Shown here in pieces: positions 1 to 8,684 of a DNA stretch of 64,000 bases. The stretch is from NCBI RefSeq assembly GCF_025150245.1, contig NZ_CP102279.1, positions 927,423 through 991,422 on the forward strand. Reading direction: 5' to 3'. A program made the translations under genes and the position numbers. The DNA comes from Dorea formicigenerans. Its GTDB lineage: Bacteria; Bacillota; Clostridia; Lachnospirales; Lachnospiraceae. The notes below the pieces were generated by a model. The model did no database searches. It saw nothing but the letters and a program-made list of their open reading frames with translations, and was not told the DNA's origin. How positions within the stretch are numbered: the first letter of the stretch is position 1; each line of letters opens with the position of its first letter.

Positions 1-132
1 ACTCTTATACTGATTATAATGAGTAGTGCAGTTCTTGTATTTGCGTGGACTTCAAAAGTCATTAACCGAAAAGAAGGCATTGCTATGTTATGCATGTACG
101 CAGTATATATGGTATATATATGCATGCGATAA
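1..132 (+). CDS. Calcium/sodium antiporter, C-terminal end (partial)
   Basis: The first 132 bases read as the last 43 residues of an open frame that enters from the left edge. The segment is a hydrophobic helix, a short basic loop (WTSKVINRKEG) and a final helix ending in YMVYICMR. This resembles the end of the YrbG/CaxA family of K+-dependent Na+/Ca2+ exchangers, integral membrane proteins that extrude calcium. Only the last two helices are visible, so the family call rests on the basic-loop motif and the hydrophobic pattern. A terminator follows at 204-240, which supports a genuine gene end. Confidence 0.6.
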   Translation, partial: TLILIIMSSAVLVFAWTSKVINRKEGIAMLCMYAVYMVYICMR

Positions 133-203
133 AACTTGCAGGTAAAGTTGCAAAGAGAAGAATCAAGCAGGATTAAAAGGTTAACAGAATAAATGAATGG
201 CAG

Positions 204-240
204 ATGTCTCAGATGTGTGAATGTCTGGGACATTTTCTCT
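204..240 (+). terminator. Intrinsic terminator after the antiporter gene
   Basis: A 10-bp stem (204-213 with 224-233, one G-U pair) and a 10-base loop are followed by TTTTCTCT. It lies about 70 bases after the stop codon at 130-132. Confidence 0.6.
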
Positions 241-361
241 ATAAACTAGAAAGCATACAGAAAGTACAGAAATAATAATATTTTTTACAGATAGGGCTGT
301 GATTGAAAAATCGTGTTGTAGAGCAGGCAGAATTTATGATTGTAAAGAGGAGTGAAAATGT

Positions 362-1954
362 ATGAATATTTATCATGTACATGATTTTAAAGAAGATGAG
401 TACGGTTGGAATGAAGTGGGGAGAAGAAAGGCGAAAAAGAACAGCTATATCCGATGGCTGATTATGATAGTGAGCTTCGTAATTCTTTTTATAGCAGCAT
501 ATCTGGAGTTTCGTTATGATTTGCTGGAAATAAATGGATTTTTGTGCTGGTTACTGGCAATTTTGGTTTTTTCCTGGGGTCTTACCATATGCTATGCGTC
601 TTATGTCAGAAAGCACGCATGTAAAATGTCTCTGGAAGAACGACATGACTTTAACCTGTATCTGTACCATCACAAATACTGGAAAAATCCGATTCTGGCA
701 AATCAGGCGCTTCTGAATAATGCAATTATTCTTGTCAAGATGAAGCAGTATGAACAAGCGGCACAGGCATTAGATGCAATGCATATCGAAAAATGTAAAG
801 CGAAAGAAATGAAACTAATTTATTTCTTAAGAATCATTATAGCTTCTTTTGAAGACAATGAAGAGGAAATAGAAAAAGCAAAGATACGGTATACAGGCAT
901 CAAAGATGATACAGGAAATTATCCGGCTTCCGAATTGGTGGAAAACTGGATTCAGATGAATGATCTGGAGCAGATGACAGCGTGTCTGGAACAAATTAAA
1001 CCTGTCAAAAAAGAATATCCAGGTCTTGCTTTCGTAGTTACGATCTTCCTGGCATACACATTTTGGTTCTTAGGAACTGCGTATGGAATTAACCGGGGTG
1101 CAGGATATGAAATCCGATATGTATTTTCTGCAATTTCTCTTATAGTTGTAAATATGGGACTGTTTGTAATGTTGATTTTGGGAATTATTTGGCTGCACAG
1201 ACACATGAATATTACAGCATCTGTATGGATTCAAAAAGTTGTGAAATTTATCATATGTACAGTAATTGCAATTGCAGGGCTGATATTGCTATTAAATAAT
1301 TTCCTGTATGTATTTCTGGGACTGGATGATAAGGAAACCGTCATGAGAAAAGAAAATGGATACACGTATTTGGAAGTTAGCTGGAGTAATATGGGTTATA
1401 ACGCTTATACAGAAGAATATGTAACGAATAATCCATTTATTATGAAAAAAATATATGTACCGACAAAAGATGATACATTTACAAATGAACAGCCAGACGC
1501 TTCCAATCCGGACAATACAGAAAATAATGACCAGACAGATAACGATGCAGACAGTGCAGATTCTGATACAGGAAATAGTGATTCACAGGATAATACAGAA
1601 CCATATGAAAGTGATGAATGGTTAAGAATGAGAAATGGAATGCAGGCAGTCTATAATTATCTGATTGAGACAAATGCATTAGAAAATCCGGAATTCACTT
1701 ACAGCAGTAATGCAAAAGGAGAGACGTATGTTATTGTCAGTACAGGACAGGAGACGAAGGATGGAAATCAGGTAAGTGTCGAATACGGTCTGTATTACAA
1801 TAGAGAAAAGACAGATGACAACGGAACATACTGTGACGAGTATGTTTTGGAGAAAAAGTATCCGGGTGGAACATACGATACACAGTTAGTTGATTTTTAT
1901 CTGGTAAATCCTGATACACTGGAAGTGACAGATGAACACAAGACAACATGGTAA
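362..1954 (+). CDS. Multi-pass membrane protein of unknown function (530 aa)
   Basis: I do not recognise a named family. Two hydrophobic segments lie near residues 33-80. A charged, helix-rich stretch at about 90-215 carries short alanine-rich helical pairs that could be TPR-like. Three more hydrophobic segments lie at about 222-320. The C-terminal third is probably extracytoplasmic: a linker rich in Asp, Asn, Ser and Thr (about 385-425), then a roughly 100-residue beta-rich domain. The AGAGGAG ribosome-binding site at about 348-354 fits the ATG at 362. The gene stands alone between the antiporter terminator and the nitroreductase. A membrane sensor or cell-surface role is possible, but nothing proves it. 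Confidence 0.75.
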   Translation: MNIYHVHDFKEDEYGWNEVGRRKAKKNSYIRWLIMIVSFVILFIAAYLEFRYDLLEINGFLCWLLAILVFSWGLTICYASYVRKHACKMSLEERHDFNLYLYHHKYWKNPILANQALLNNAIILVKMKQYEQAAQALDAMHIEKCKAKEMKLIYFLRIIIASFEDNEEEIEKAKIRYTGIKDDTGNYPASELVENWIQMNDLEQMTACLEQIKPVKKEYPGLAFVVTIFLAYTFWFLGTAYGINRGAGYEIRYVFSAISLIVVNMGLFVMLILGIIWLHRHMNITASVWIQKVVKFIICTVIAIAGLILLLNNFLYVFLGLDDKETVMRKENGYTYLEVSWSNMGYNAYTEEYVTNNPFIMKKIYVPTKDDTFTNEQPDASNPDNTENNDQTDNDADSADSDTGNSDSQDNTEPYESDEWLRMRNGMQAVYNYLIETNALENPEFTYSSNAKGETYVIVSTGQETKDGNQVSVEYGLYYNREKTDDNGTYCDEYVLEKKYPGGTYDTQLVDFYLVNPDTLEVTDEHKTTW

Positions 1955-2064
1955 GTATTGGAATGATGTGATGCCAGTATGAAAGTGCGAAGTAATTCAA
2001 AAATATCATAGCTGGGGGCATTTTCCTAATATCATAAAAAATAACAGAGAAGGAGATTAGAATT

Positions 2065-2571
2065 ATGAACAGTATTTTTCACAGAATCAGTGTTAGAAAA
2101 TTCGAGGACAGACCGGTAGAGAAAGAAAAAATCGTGCAGGTTTTAAAAGCCGGGATGCAGGCGCCGAGTGCGTGCAACCAGCAGCCATGGGAGTTCTATG
2201 TAGTGACAGATAAAGAGAAGATACAGGAATTGTCTACTGCAACCCCATATTCCAAATGTGCAGCAGGGGCACCGGTCGTAATTGTACCAGTATATCGGAC
2301 AGAAGGATTAGTTGCACCGTCTTATGCAGAGATAGACCTTTCCATTGCACAGCAGAATATCTGGCTGGAGACAGATGAAATCGGACTTGGCGGAGTCTGG
2401 ATCGGAATAGCTCCGATTGAAGAGAGAATGGAACTTGTACACAAGATGCTGGATCTTCCGGAAAATGTAAAAGTATTTTCCTTATTTGCGATGGGATATC
2501 CGGCAGAGGAAAGACCACAGCAGGACAGATTCAATCCGGAGAGAATACATTTTATGGCACCGGAGGAATAA
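2065..2571 (+). CDS. Nitroreductase family protein
   Basis: This is a 168-residue FMN-dependent oxidoreductase of the nitroreductase fold. Seen in sequence: the N-terminal RISVRKFEDRPVEK motif, which contacts the FMN phosphate; APSACNQQPWEFYVV, the second flavin-binding segment; and GLGGVWIGIAPIEE near the C-terminus. Members are cytoplasmic homodimers that use NAD(P)H to reduce nitroaromatics, quinones or similar acceptors. The physiological substrate cannot be read from sequence. The GGAG site at about 2051 supports the ATG at 2065. It is followed within 10 bases by what looks like the cut-off start of a LysR regulator. Confidence 0.9.
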   Translation: MNSIFHRISVRKFEDRPVEKEKIVQVLKAGMQAPSACNQQPWEFYVVTDKEKIQELSTATPYSKCAAGAPVVIVPVYRTEGLVAPSYAEIDLSIAQQNIWLETDEIGLGGVWIGIAPIEERMELVHKMLDLPENVKVFSLFAMGYPAEERPQQDRFNPERIHFMAPEE

Positions 2572-2579
2572 GGTGAAAT

Positions 2580-2684
2580 ATGTACAATCCTCAGTTAGAA
2601 ACATTTCTTGCATCATTACGAAAAAAAGGATATACTTACATTATCAGTATAAAGGAGGGCTGTGAAGAATGGGACAATTTTTAA
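2580..2684 (+). pseudogene. Possible LysR-family regulator start, truncated
   Basis: A 34-codon frame begins MYNPQLETFL, which matches the usual opening of clostridial LysR regulators (MYNPQLETFL followed by the helix-turn-helix). After ten to twelve residues the match stops, and the frame ends inside the next gene. The sequence after it carries the ribosome-binding site and start of the AAA ATPase at 2669. I read it as a LysR gene cut by a deletion or insertion next to its nitroreductase target. The match is short and could be chance. Confidence 0.3.
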
Positions 2685-3838
2685 ATAATAAAGAACCATA
2701 TGATAAATTTAAAACGGTTATGAATGGGACGTATTTTGTTGATAAATCAGAAATACTTGAAGAATTAATTCCGGCACTCCAACAGGAACAGCGTTTCTTT
2801 TGCATTACCCGCCCTAGACGTTTTGGAAAAACAGTTATGGCAAATATGATTGCTGCTTTTTTTGAAAATACAGGTGAGCCATCTTTATTTGAGCATCTTC
2901 ATATAGCAGAGTATGCCGGATATAAAGAACAGGCAGGAAAGCATGATGTGATTTATATTGATTTCAGTGAGATGCCCAGAGAATGTCAAAACTATCAGGA
3001 ATATATAGACCGGGTACAGAACGGACTTGTCAGAGATATACAGGAGGCATATCCAGAACTTGTTATTGAAAATAATGCGGCTGTCTGGGATATATTATCT
3101 TTGGTTTTTAATCAGACAGGACATAAATTTATTTTTGTTATTGATGAATGGGACGCAGTTTTTCATAGTTCTTTTATAACAGAAAAAGATAAAAAAGATT
3201 ATCTGCTTTTTTTAAAGTTATTGCTAAAAGGACAAAGCTATGTAGAACTGGCATATATGACAGGTGTGCTTCCAATCGCAAAATATTCGGACGGCTCCGA
3301 ATTGAATATGTTTTTAGAATATAATATGGCAACAAGAGTACGGTTCAGTGAATATTTTGGATTTTCTGATGAAGAAGTGGATATGCTGTATCAGCGCTAT
3401 TTAGAGAAAACAAAAAAGCCACAGATTACCAGAGAAAGTCTAAGAGAATGGTATGACGGGTATCATACAGCAGCAGGAGAACGGTTATATAATCCACGTT
3501 CGGTTGTGTGTGCATTGACAGATAATCAATTGTCGAATTACTGGGTCAGTTCCGGAAAGTATGATTCCATTTTTACTTACATTCAGTATAATGTGGATCA
3601 GATTCAGAATGATCTTACGCTGATGTTTGCCGGAGAAAGGATACCATCCGGTATACAGGAGTATGCAGCCACAGCACAGGAATTAAAGACAAAAGAAGAG
3701 ATTTATTCAGCAATGGTTGTATATGGACTTTTAACATATGACAATGGAATGGTTTTTATTCCGAATAAAGAACTCATGGAAGTCTTGAAGTGGGAATTAG
3801 TTATGATAAAGAAACAAAAGAACACTCCTGTAAAGTAG
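2669..3838 (+). CDS. AAA-ATPase-like protein, nuclease domain missing
   Basis: A 389-residue member of the AAA-ATPase_like family (PF09820 type), common in gut anaerobes. The opening KFKTVMNGTYFVDKSEILEE and the P-loop RPRRFGKTVMANMI are present. A Walker B region reads FIFVIDEWDAVF. Family members normally run to about 520-570 residues and end in a PD-(D/E)XK nuclease domain (DUF1703). Here the frame stops just after FIPNKELME, where that domain should begin, so the nuclease part is absent. It may be a truncated remnant or an ATPase-only variant. The family's biological role is not settled. The AAAGGAGG site at 2651-2658 supports the ATG at 2669. Confidence 0.8.
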   Translation: MGQFLNNKEPYDKFKTVMNGTYFVDKSEILEELIPALQQEQRFFCITRPRRFGKTVMANMIAAFFENTGEPSLFEHLHIAEYAGYKEQAGKHDVIYIDFSEMPRECQNYQEYIDRVQNGLVRDIQEAYPELVIENNAAVWDILSLVFNQTGHKFIFVIDEWDAVFHSSFITEKDKKDYLLFLKLLLKGQSYVELAYMTGVLPIAKYSDGSELNMFLEYNMATRVRFSEYFGFSDEEVDMLYQRYLEKTKKPQITRESLREWYDGYHTAAGERLYNPRSVVCALTDNQLSNYWVSSGKYDSIFTYIQYNVDQIQNDLTLMFAGERIPSGIQEYAATAQELKTKEEIYSAMVVYGLLTYDNGMVFIPNKELMEVLKWELVMIKKQKNTPVK

Positions 3839-3866
3839 AAGAGTTATAGAGTGAATAAAATGATGA

Positions 3867-3893
3867 GGGTCTGGCGAAAGCCAGATCCTTTAT
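3867..3893 (+). terminator. Hairpin terminator after the AAA ATPase
   Basis: A 9-bp stem (GGGTCTGGC with GCCAGATCC, one G-U pair) is closed by a GAAA tetraloop, with a short T-rich tail (TTTATT). Confidence 0.5.
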
Positions 3894-3930
3894 TAAAAAT
3901 CATCAGAGAATAGGATTTAAGGTGAATTGA

Positions 3931-4254
3931 ATGATTTTTACAAGCGCTTCAGCATCAGGATATGATGAAAATATTACTCTTATAGGGATTACTGCAGAAA
4001 AGGGAGAAGTCATAAGAGTTGGGGATACTATTACGATTCCAATGAATGACCACACTTTTGAACAACGTGAGATTATTGACATGTATAGAGATTGGAAGAA
4101 GTGGAAAAAGGGCAAGGACTTATTTTTTGAAATAAAAGAAGGGGAATGGGCAGAATGTGTCATTCATAATATTTCTGCCGGATGTATTCATACAATCAAT
4201 TCCCCTTACGATGAAGAAATATTGGAACATTTAGAAGATTGGGTTTGCTCGTAA
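3931..4254 (+). CDS. Small hypothetical protein (107 aa)
   Basis: The frame encodes a soluble 107-residue protein with no signal peptide or membrane helix. Its middle (TAEKGEVIRVGDTITIPMND) has the turn-rich pattern of the small beta-barrel seen in domain 2 of translation factors, followed by a basic Trp-Lys-rich helix and an acidic C-terminus. This is only a fold impression. The ribosome-binding site is weak (TAAGGTG), so the start is uncertain. No functional partner is adjacent. Confidence 0.5.
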   Translation: MIFTSASASGYDENITLIGITAEKGEVIRVGDTITIPMNDHTFEQREIIDMYRDWKKWKKGKDLFFEIKEGEWAECVIHNISAGCIHTINSPYDEEILEHLEDWVCS

Positions 4255-4425
4255 AGATATTTATTTCCTGATATGTTCATTTGTGTGAATATAATAGTTG
4301 CAAAATGGGAAGTAAAGGATTCGTAGATTGACAAAACAGCCTGTTTTCCCCTATGCTGAGACTGTAAAAACGCTTTGCACACCTTAAAATAGCGGAGCGG
4401 GAACAGCAGGAGGAAGTGACAAGAC

Positions 4426-5490
4426 GTGGAGGCGAAACAGTTCGGGCAGTTCATTGCCGGGATAAGAAAAGAGAAAAAAATGACGCAGGCGGAGCTTGCA
4501 GAAAAGATTCATGTGACGGATAAAGCAATCAGCCGGTGGGAGCGTGGACTTGGATTTCCGGATATCCAGACATTAGAACCACTGGCACAGGTACTTGGAA
4601 TTTCGGTACTGGAATTGATGCGTTCTGAAAAAAAGAAACCGACAGGTGATATGGATACGACAGAAACTCAGTATACCCAGAAGGAGGTAGCTGAGATGCT
4701 TCAAAATGCAGATGACATTTCAAAGCAACTGAAAAAGCAGGATAAGAACGCTAATATCATTGCCGGAATTCTGGTGATTGGTGTGGGTGCATTAGCATGG
4801 GCAACAAAAATTGCCAGTCTTGGAGGCGGTCTTGTGCTCGGCGGACTCTCAGCAGCTGTGTTTGTTTCTCTGTGGTATTTTTTTCAGAATATTGATGATG
4901 AAGAAAGCCGGAGAATTTACGGTGTGGCATCGATTTTGTCTATTGGAATATTGGTATCACTGGTTAATTATATCTGGGGTGACCGTATTGCAGAGTGGAT
5001 TCCGGGTGGAATAGAACGAACAGAACAGATTTTCTGGACATTGTGGTATCTGTTCATGATTGCGATGATGATGGTTGGAACAATCCGGTGTGTCCGTCGG
5101 CAAAGACAGAAAAAAGAAAAGAAGTATAAAACGGTTCTTTTTACAGGAATTATGGCAGCTATTATGTTTGCTACACTCTGGCAGTATCAGAATACCATGC
5201 AGGGACAGCGCCGGAATATGGGAATCTGGAGCGGGGCACAGCAATATGCTGAGACATTACTGAAAAAGGATAAAAATCTTGAAAACGACTGGCTGATCGG
5301 TGATGAATCATGGCGAGAAGGAAAGAATACTTATCATATCCGGCTAACATATTATTCTGATGATGATGCTGAAAAAGAAGGCAGAGAGAGTGAATATCAG
5401 TACACCATTCGTTTTGATGAAGCAGAAGGGTATCTTATCAAATCCGAAGGTGTTCCGGAGAAGGAATATAAACTTGCAAACCATAACTAA
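4426..5490 (+). CDS. XRE-family HTH regulator with membrane domain
   Basis: The start is GTG at 4426, chosen because AGGAGG sits at 4409-4414. Residues 1-60 form a Cro/CI helix-turn-helix (KMTQAELAEKIHVTDKAISRWERGLGFPD). Residues about 105-240 hold four hydrophobic segments, and the last 100 residues form a charged, probably extracytoplasmic domain. Such one-protein membrane-anchored HTH regulators are frequent in Clostridia; their signals are mostly unknown. The gene lies upstream of the MetE-like gene at 5585 on the same strand, separated by 94 bases. Function beyond DNA binding is inference. Confidence 0.8.
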   Translation: MEAKQFGQFIAGIRKEKKMTQAELAEKIHVTDKAISRWERGLGFPDIQTLEPLAQVLGISVLELMRSEKKKPTGDMDTTETQYTQKEVAEMLQNADDISKQLKKQDKNANIIAGILVIGVGALAWATKIASLGGGLVLGGLSAAVFVSLWYFFQNIDDEESRRIYGVASILSIGILVSLVNYIWGDRIAEWIPGGIERTEQIFWTLWYLFMIAMMMVGTIRCVRRQRQKKEKKYKTVLFTGIMAAIMFATLWQYQNTMQGQRRNMGIWSGAQQYAETLLKKDKNLENDWLIGDESWREGKNTYHIRLTYYSDDDAEKEGRESEYQYTIRFDEAEGYLIKSEGVPEKEYKLANHN

Positions 5491-5548
5491 AAGTTATATC
5501 AAACCAATAAAAAAGGAAATTTTACACAATGAATAATAACTGGTAGAC

Positions 5549-5580
5549 TATCCTCATCAGATGAAAGAAGACGGAGGATA
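5549..5580 (+). promoter_or_regulatory. 5' hairpin covering the ribosome-binding site of the MetE-like gene
   Basis: TATCCTC (5549-5555) pairs perfectly with GAGGATA (5574-5580) around an 18-base loop. The right arm contains the GGAGG ribosome-binding site of the gene starting at 5585, so pairing would block initiation. The geometry is seen in the sequence; that it regulates anything is inference. Confidence 0.45.
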
Positions 5581-5584
5581 AGAT

Positions 5585-6700
5585 ATGAGTATATTAAAGA
5601 CACCATTTCGATATGATTTTGTAGGAAGTTTCCTGAGACCGGAAAAACTAAAACAGGCTAAGAAGGATTTCAGTGAAGGTAAAATTACAGAAAAAGAATT
5701 AAACGATATTACAGATGAATGTGTCCGTGATATTGTAACGAAGCAGAAAGCGGCAGGTTTTCATGCAATCACAGATGGAGAGTTCCGCAGAAAATTCTGG
5801 CACCTGGATTTTATGTGGGGATTTGAAGGCGTTGAACATGAGGCAGAAGGTGGCGGAGTTCAGTTTAACGGAGAAGTTGCTGACCTTGAAGCAACTTATC
5901 TTGTAGGAAAAATTAAAGCGAAAGCACACCCGTTTGTAGAATATTTCAAATTTCTCAAACAGTTTGAAGATAAAAATACAGTTGCAAAATATACAATTCC
6001 GGCACCGGCACAGACATATCAGCAGATGATTGTGCCACAGAATATTGACCGGACAAGAAAATTCTATAAGAATGATGAGAAATTGATTCAGGACATCGGA
6101 AAGGCTTATCAAGAAGTTATCACACAGTTTTACGAGGCTGGCTGCCGAAATCTTCAGCTTGATGACTGCACATGGGGAGCCATTGTCGGAGATGCGGCAA
6201 AACTCAGATACAGAGCACTGGGAGTGGACATTGAAGAAGTAAAGGCACAACTTCTGAAAGTCAACAATCTTGCATTGGAAGGAAAACCAGAAGATATGAT
6301 CATTACTTCACATATTTGCAGAGGTAATTATCATTCCACATTCTTCACAAGTGGCCCATATGATTCCGTTGCGGATTATGTATTTGCGCAGGAAAATGTA
6401 GACGCGCTCCTTCTTGAGTATGACGATGAAAGATCCGGTGGATTTGCACCACTTGCAAAAGTATCTCCGGATAAGAAAGTCGTTCTTGGTCTGATTACAA
6501 CAAAGAAACCAGAGTTAGAAGATAAGGAAAAAGTCATTGCTAGAATTCATCAGGCAGCAAAATACATTCCATTAGACCGTCTGTGTTTAAGCCCACAGTG
6601 CGGATTTGCCTCCTGCGAGATTGGAAATAAGCTGACAGAAGAAGAGCAGTGGAAAAAATTAGCTCTTGTAAAAGAAATAGCAGAAGAAGTCTGGAGATAA
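5585..6700 (+). CDS. MetE-like methyltransferase (vitamin B12-independent type)
   Basis: This 371-residue protein belongs to the short family related to the C-terminal catalytic half of cobalamin-independent methionine synthase (YxjG/YxjH type). Seen in sequence: the opening FRYDFVGSFLRPEKLKQA, the ITDGEFRR signature, a zinc-binding H-x-C in TSHICRGNYHS, and the later cysteine in LSPQCGFASCEIG. Together these match the His/Cys/Cys zinc ligands of MetE. The expected reaction is methyl transfer to a zinc-bound thiol such as homocysteine, but the methyl donor is not known for this family. A close paralogue lies at 12752-13870. Confidence 0.88.
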   Translation: MSILKTPFRYDFVGSFLRPEKLKQAKKDFSEGKITEKELNDITDECVRDIVTKQKAAGFHAITDGEFRRKFWHLDFMWGFEGVEHEAEGGGVQFNGEVADLEATYLVGKIKAKAHPFVEYFKFLKQFEDKNTVAKYTIPAPAQTYQQMIVPQNIDRTRKFYKNDEKLIQDIGKAYQEVITQFYEAGCRNLQLDDCTWGAIVGDAAKLRYRALGVDIEEVKAQLLKVNNLALEGKPEDMIITSHICRGNYHSTFFTSGPYDSVADYVFAQENVDALLLEYDDERSGGFAPLAKVSPDKKVVLGLITTKKPELEDKEKVIARIHQAAKYIPLDRLCLSPQCGFASCEIGNKLTEEEQWKKLALVKEIAEEVWR

Positions 6701-6750
6701 ATAATAAGACTGATCGGCCATTTAATAGTGGTTCGCTCAGGCTTATTATT
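6700..6750 (+). terminator. Hairpin after the first MetE-like gene
   Basis: AATAATAAG (6700-6708) pairs with CTTATTATT (6742-6750), and inside it CTGA pairs with TCAG. The tail TGTTCT is only weakly T-rich, so termination is likely but not certain. Confidence 0.5.
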
Positions 6751-6832
6751 TGTTCTAAAATATAGCTTTTATTTAGCAGAAATGATAATATAATAACAAA
6801 GGAGTTTAAATACATATATGAAGGAGAGATAA

Positions 6833-7837
6833 ATGATGTACCAGGCAGACGAAAAACGATATGAAACTATGCAGTATAATCGATGTGGGAAAAGTGGGTT
6901 ATTATTACCAAAAGTTTCGTTGGGACTTTGGCATAACTTTGGATCAAATGGTGATTATGATAATATGAAAGCAATGTGCTTTACAGCATTTGATCACGGG
7001 ATCACACACTTTGACCTTGCCAATAACTATGGTCCGGAGCCGGGAAGTGCAGAGATTAATTTTGGGAGAATCCTAAAAGAGGATCTCGGAGTTTATCGCG
7101 ATGAGATGTTGATAAGTACAAAAGCCGGTTTTGATATGTGGGATGGTCCTTATGGAAACTGGGGAAGTAAAAAATATCTAACAGCAAGTCTGGATCAGAG
7201 TCTGAAAAGAATGGGACTGGAGTATGTCGATATCTTCTATCATCACCGTATGGATCCGGAAACTCCATTAGAGGAAACAATGGAAACACTGGCGCAGATT
7301 GTCCGAAGCGGAAAAGCACTGTATGTTGGGATTTCTAATTATGATGGAGTACATATGGAGAAGGCAGCTACAATTCTGAAAGAGCTGCATTGTCCATTTA
7401 TAATTAATCAGAACCGCTATTCTATTTTCGACCGCACAATCGAAAAAAATGGATTGAAAGAAGCGGCAGTAGAGTCTGGAAAAGGAATCATTGCATTCAG
7501 CCCACTGGCACAGGGAACATTAACAAACCGCTATCTGAACGGAATTCCGTCAGACAGCCGTATTGCAACAGATGGACGATTCCTTAAGGCAAGTCAGTTG
7601 ACAGAAGAAAAAATCACAAGTATCCGTGGTTTAAATGAAATTGCCAAAGAGAGAGGTGAAAGCCTGGCGCAGATGGCATTGAACTGGGTATTAAAAGATG
7701 GCATAGTGACAAGTGTTCTGGTAGGAGCATCAAAACCAGAGCAGATTCTCGATAATCTGAAGGTTCTTGAAAGTGCACCTTTTACAGATGAAGAGCTGAA
7801 AAAAATTGATGCATTGAGTCTTGTGCACGCAAAATAA
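6833..7837 (+). CDS. Aldo/keto reductase
   Basis: A 334-residue NADPH-dependent reductase with the (beta/alpha)8 barrel pattern, closest in motif to the YghZ / Kv-beta-like group that reduces L-glyceraldehyde 3-phosphate and related aldehydes. The catalytic residues are visible: Asp and Tyr in HFDLANNYGPE, Lys in LISTKAGFDMW and His in DIFYHHRMDPE. The C-terminal cofactor-binding segment VLVGASKPEQILDNL is intact. AGGAGAG precedes the ATG at 6833; the next codon is also ATG and could be used instead. It appears to be a single-gene unit ended by the terminator at 7888. Confidence 0.92.
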   Translation: MMYQADEKRYETMQYNRCGKSGLLLPKVSLGLWHNFGSNGDYDNMKAMCFTAFDHGITHFDLANNYGPEPGSAEINFGRILKEDLGVYRDEMLISTKAGFDMWDGPYGNWGSKKYLTASLDQSLKRMGLEYVDIFYHHRMDPETPLEETMETLAQIVRSGKALYVGISNYDGVHMEKAATILKELHCPFIINQNRYSIFDRTIEKNGLKEAAVESGKGIIAFSPLAQGTLTNRYLNGIPSDSRIATDGRFLKASQLTEEKITSIRGLNEIAKERGESLAQMALNWVLKDGIVTSVLVGASKPEQILDNLKVLESAPFTDEELKKIDALSLVHAK

Positions 7838-7887
7838 TTAGCAAGTCAGGTGTGGACAGAAACGATAATTTATAAGTGAAGAGATTG

Positions 7888-7919
7888 ATAGACAAAGCTT
7901 CGGTTTTGTCTATTTTTTC
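7888..7919 (+). terminator. Intrinsic terminator after the aldo/keto reductase
   Basis: ATAGACAAA (7888-7896) pairs with TTTGTCTAT (7905-7913), followed by an uninterrupted T run. This is a strong rho-independent terminator. Confidence 0.85.
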
Positions 7920-8006
7920 TGGGAAGAAATGGAGGTAAGATAAAAGTAAATAAGCAAACAGCGTTCATACAATAAATAGTATAGAATGAAATGTGGAGTG
8001 ATGATT

Positions 8007-8678
8007 ATGAATCAGAGAGATAAGTGGAAAAAATTTATTCCGGTTATGGCAATTCTAGCGATAGCGGTGATACTTGTTTTGATCGTGAAAATATCAGGGG
8101 AACCATTATCCGTTGATACAATTGTAAAATATACACCGAAAAATGTGGCGCTCGCAGTGATAATGCTGATTCTATTATTTGGATTAAAGAGCTTGACGAT
8201 AGTTCTGCCGCTTTCTATTTTATATCTTGCCAGTGGAATATTGTTTTCGCCGGTGGCAGCTGTGTTCATTAGTACAGTTGGTCTGTCTGTCTCCATTACA
8301 ATTCCGTATTGTCTTGGAAAATGTAGTGGAAAACAGATTACAGAAGAAATATTTCAGAAATATCCGAAGGCAAAGAAGTTATCAGAATATCAAAAACAAA
8401 ATACATTTTTTACTTGCTTTATAACGAGAATCGTTGGGTTCCTGCCAGGGGATATTGTCAGCTTGTATTTTGGTGCATGTGATGTGAATTATCTGATTTA
8501 TCTTGTGGCAGGAATCAGTGGTTCATTACTTAGCATTGTGACGACGACCTTATTAGGAGAAAAGCTAAATAATCCGTTCTCAATAGAATTTGTTTTAGTA
8601 GCTTTTTGTAGACTTCTAGTATCTATAGTTTCAATAATGTTAAAAATATTATTTACAAAGAAACAAAAAAATGTCTAA
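8007..8678 (+). CDS. VTT-domain (TVP38/TMEM64, DedA-like) membrane protein
   Basis: I place the start at ATG 8007 because GGAG at 7994-7997 is correctly spaced for it; ATGs at 7986 and 8001 are in frame but fit worse. The 223-residue product has an N-terminal helix and several further membrane segments. The VTT/SNARE-associated signature is present: a glycine-rich segment (LASGILFSPVAAVF) and ITRIVGFLPGDIVSLYFGACD. Proteins of this superfamily include lipid scramblases and undecaprenyl-phosphate flippases. The actual substrate here is unknown. It converges with the yeiH-like gene, leaving only six bases between the two stop codons. Confidence 0.85.
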   Translation: MNQRDKWKKFIPVMAILAIAVILVLIVKISGEPLSVDTIVKYTPKNVALAVIMLILLFGLKSLTIVLPLSILYLASGILFSPVAAVFISTVGLSVSITIPYCLGKCSGKQITEEIFQKYPKAKKLSEYQKQNTFFTCFITRIVGFLPGDIVSLYFGACDVNYLIYLVAGISGSLLSIVTTTLLGEKLNNPFSIEFVLVAFCRLLVSIVSIMLKILFTKKQKNV

Positions 8679-8684
8679 ACAAAA

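Noticed and set aside
5491-5584. SAM-I riboswitch or T-box upstream of the MetE-like genes
   Set aside because: The leaders (about 95 bases before 5585, and 12624-12751) lack the conserved cores of these RNA classes; only simple hairpins are seen.
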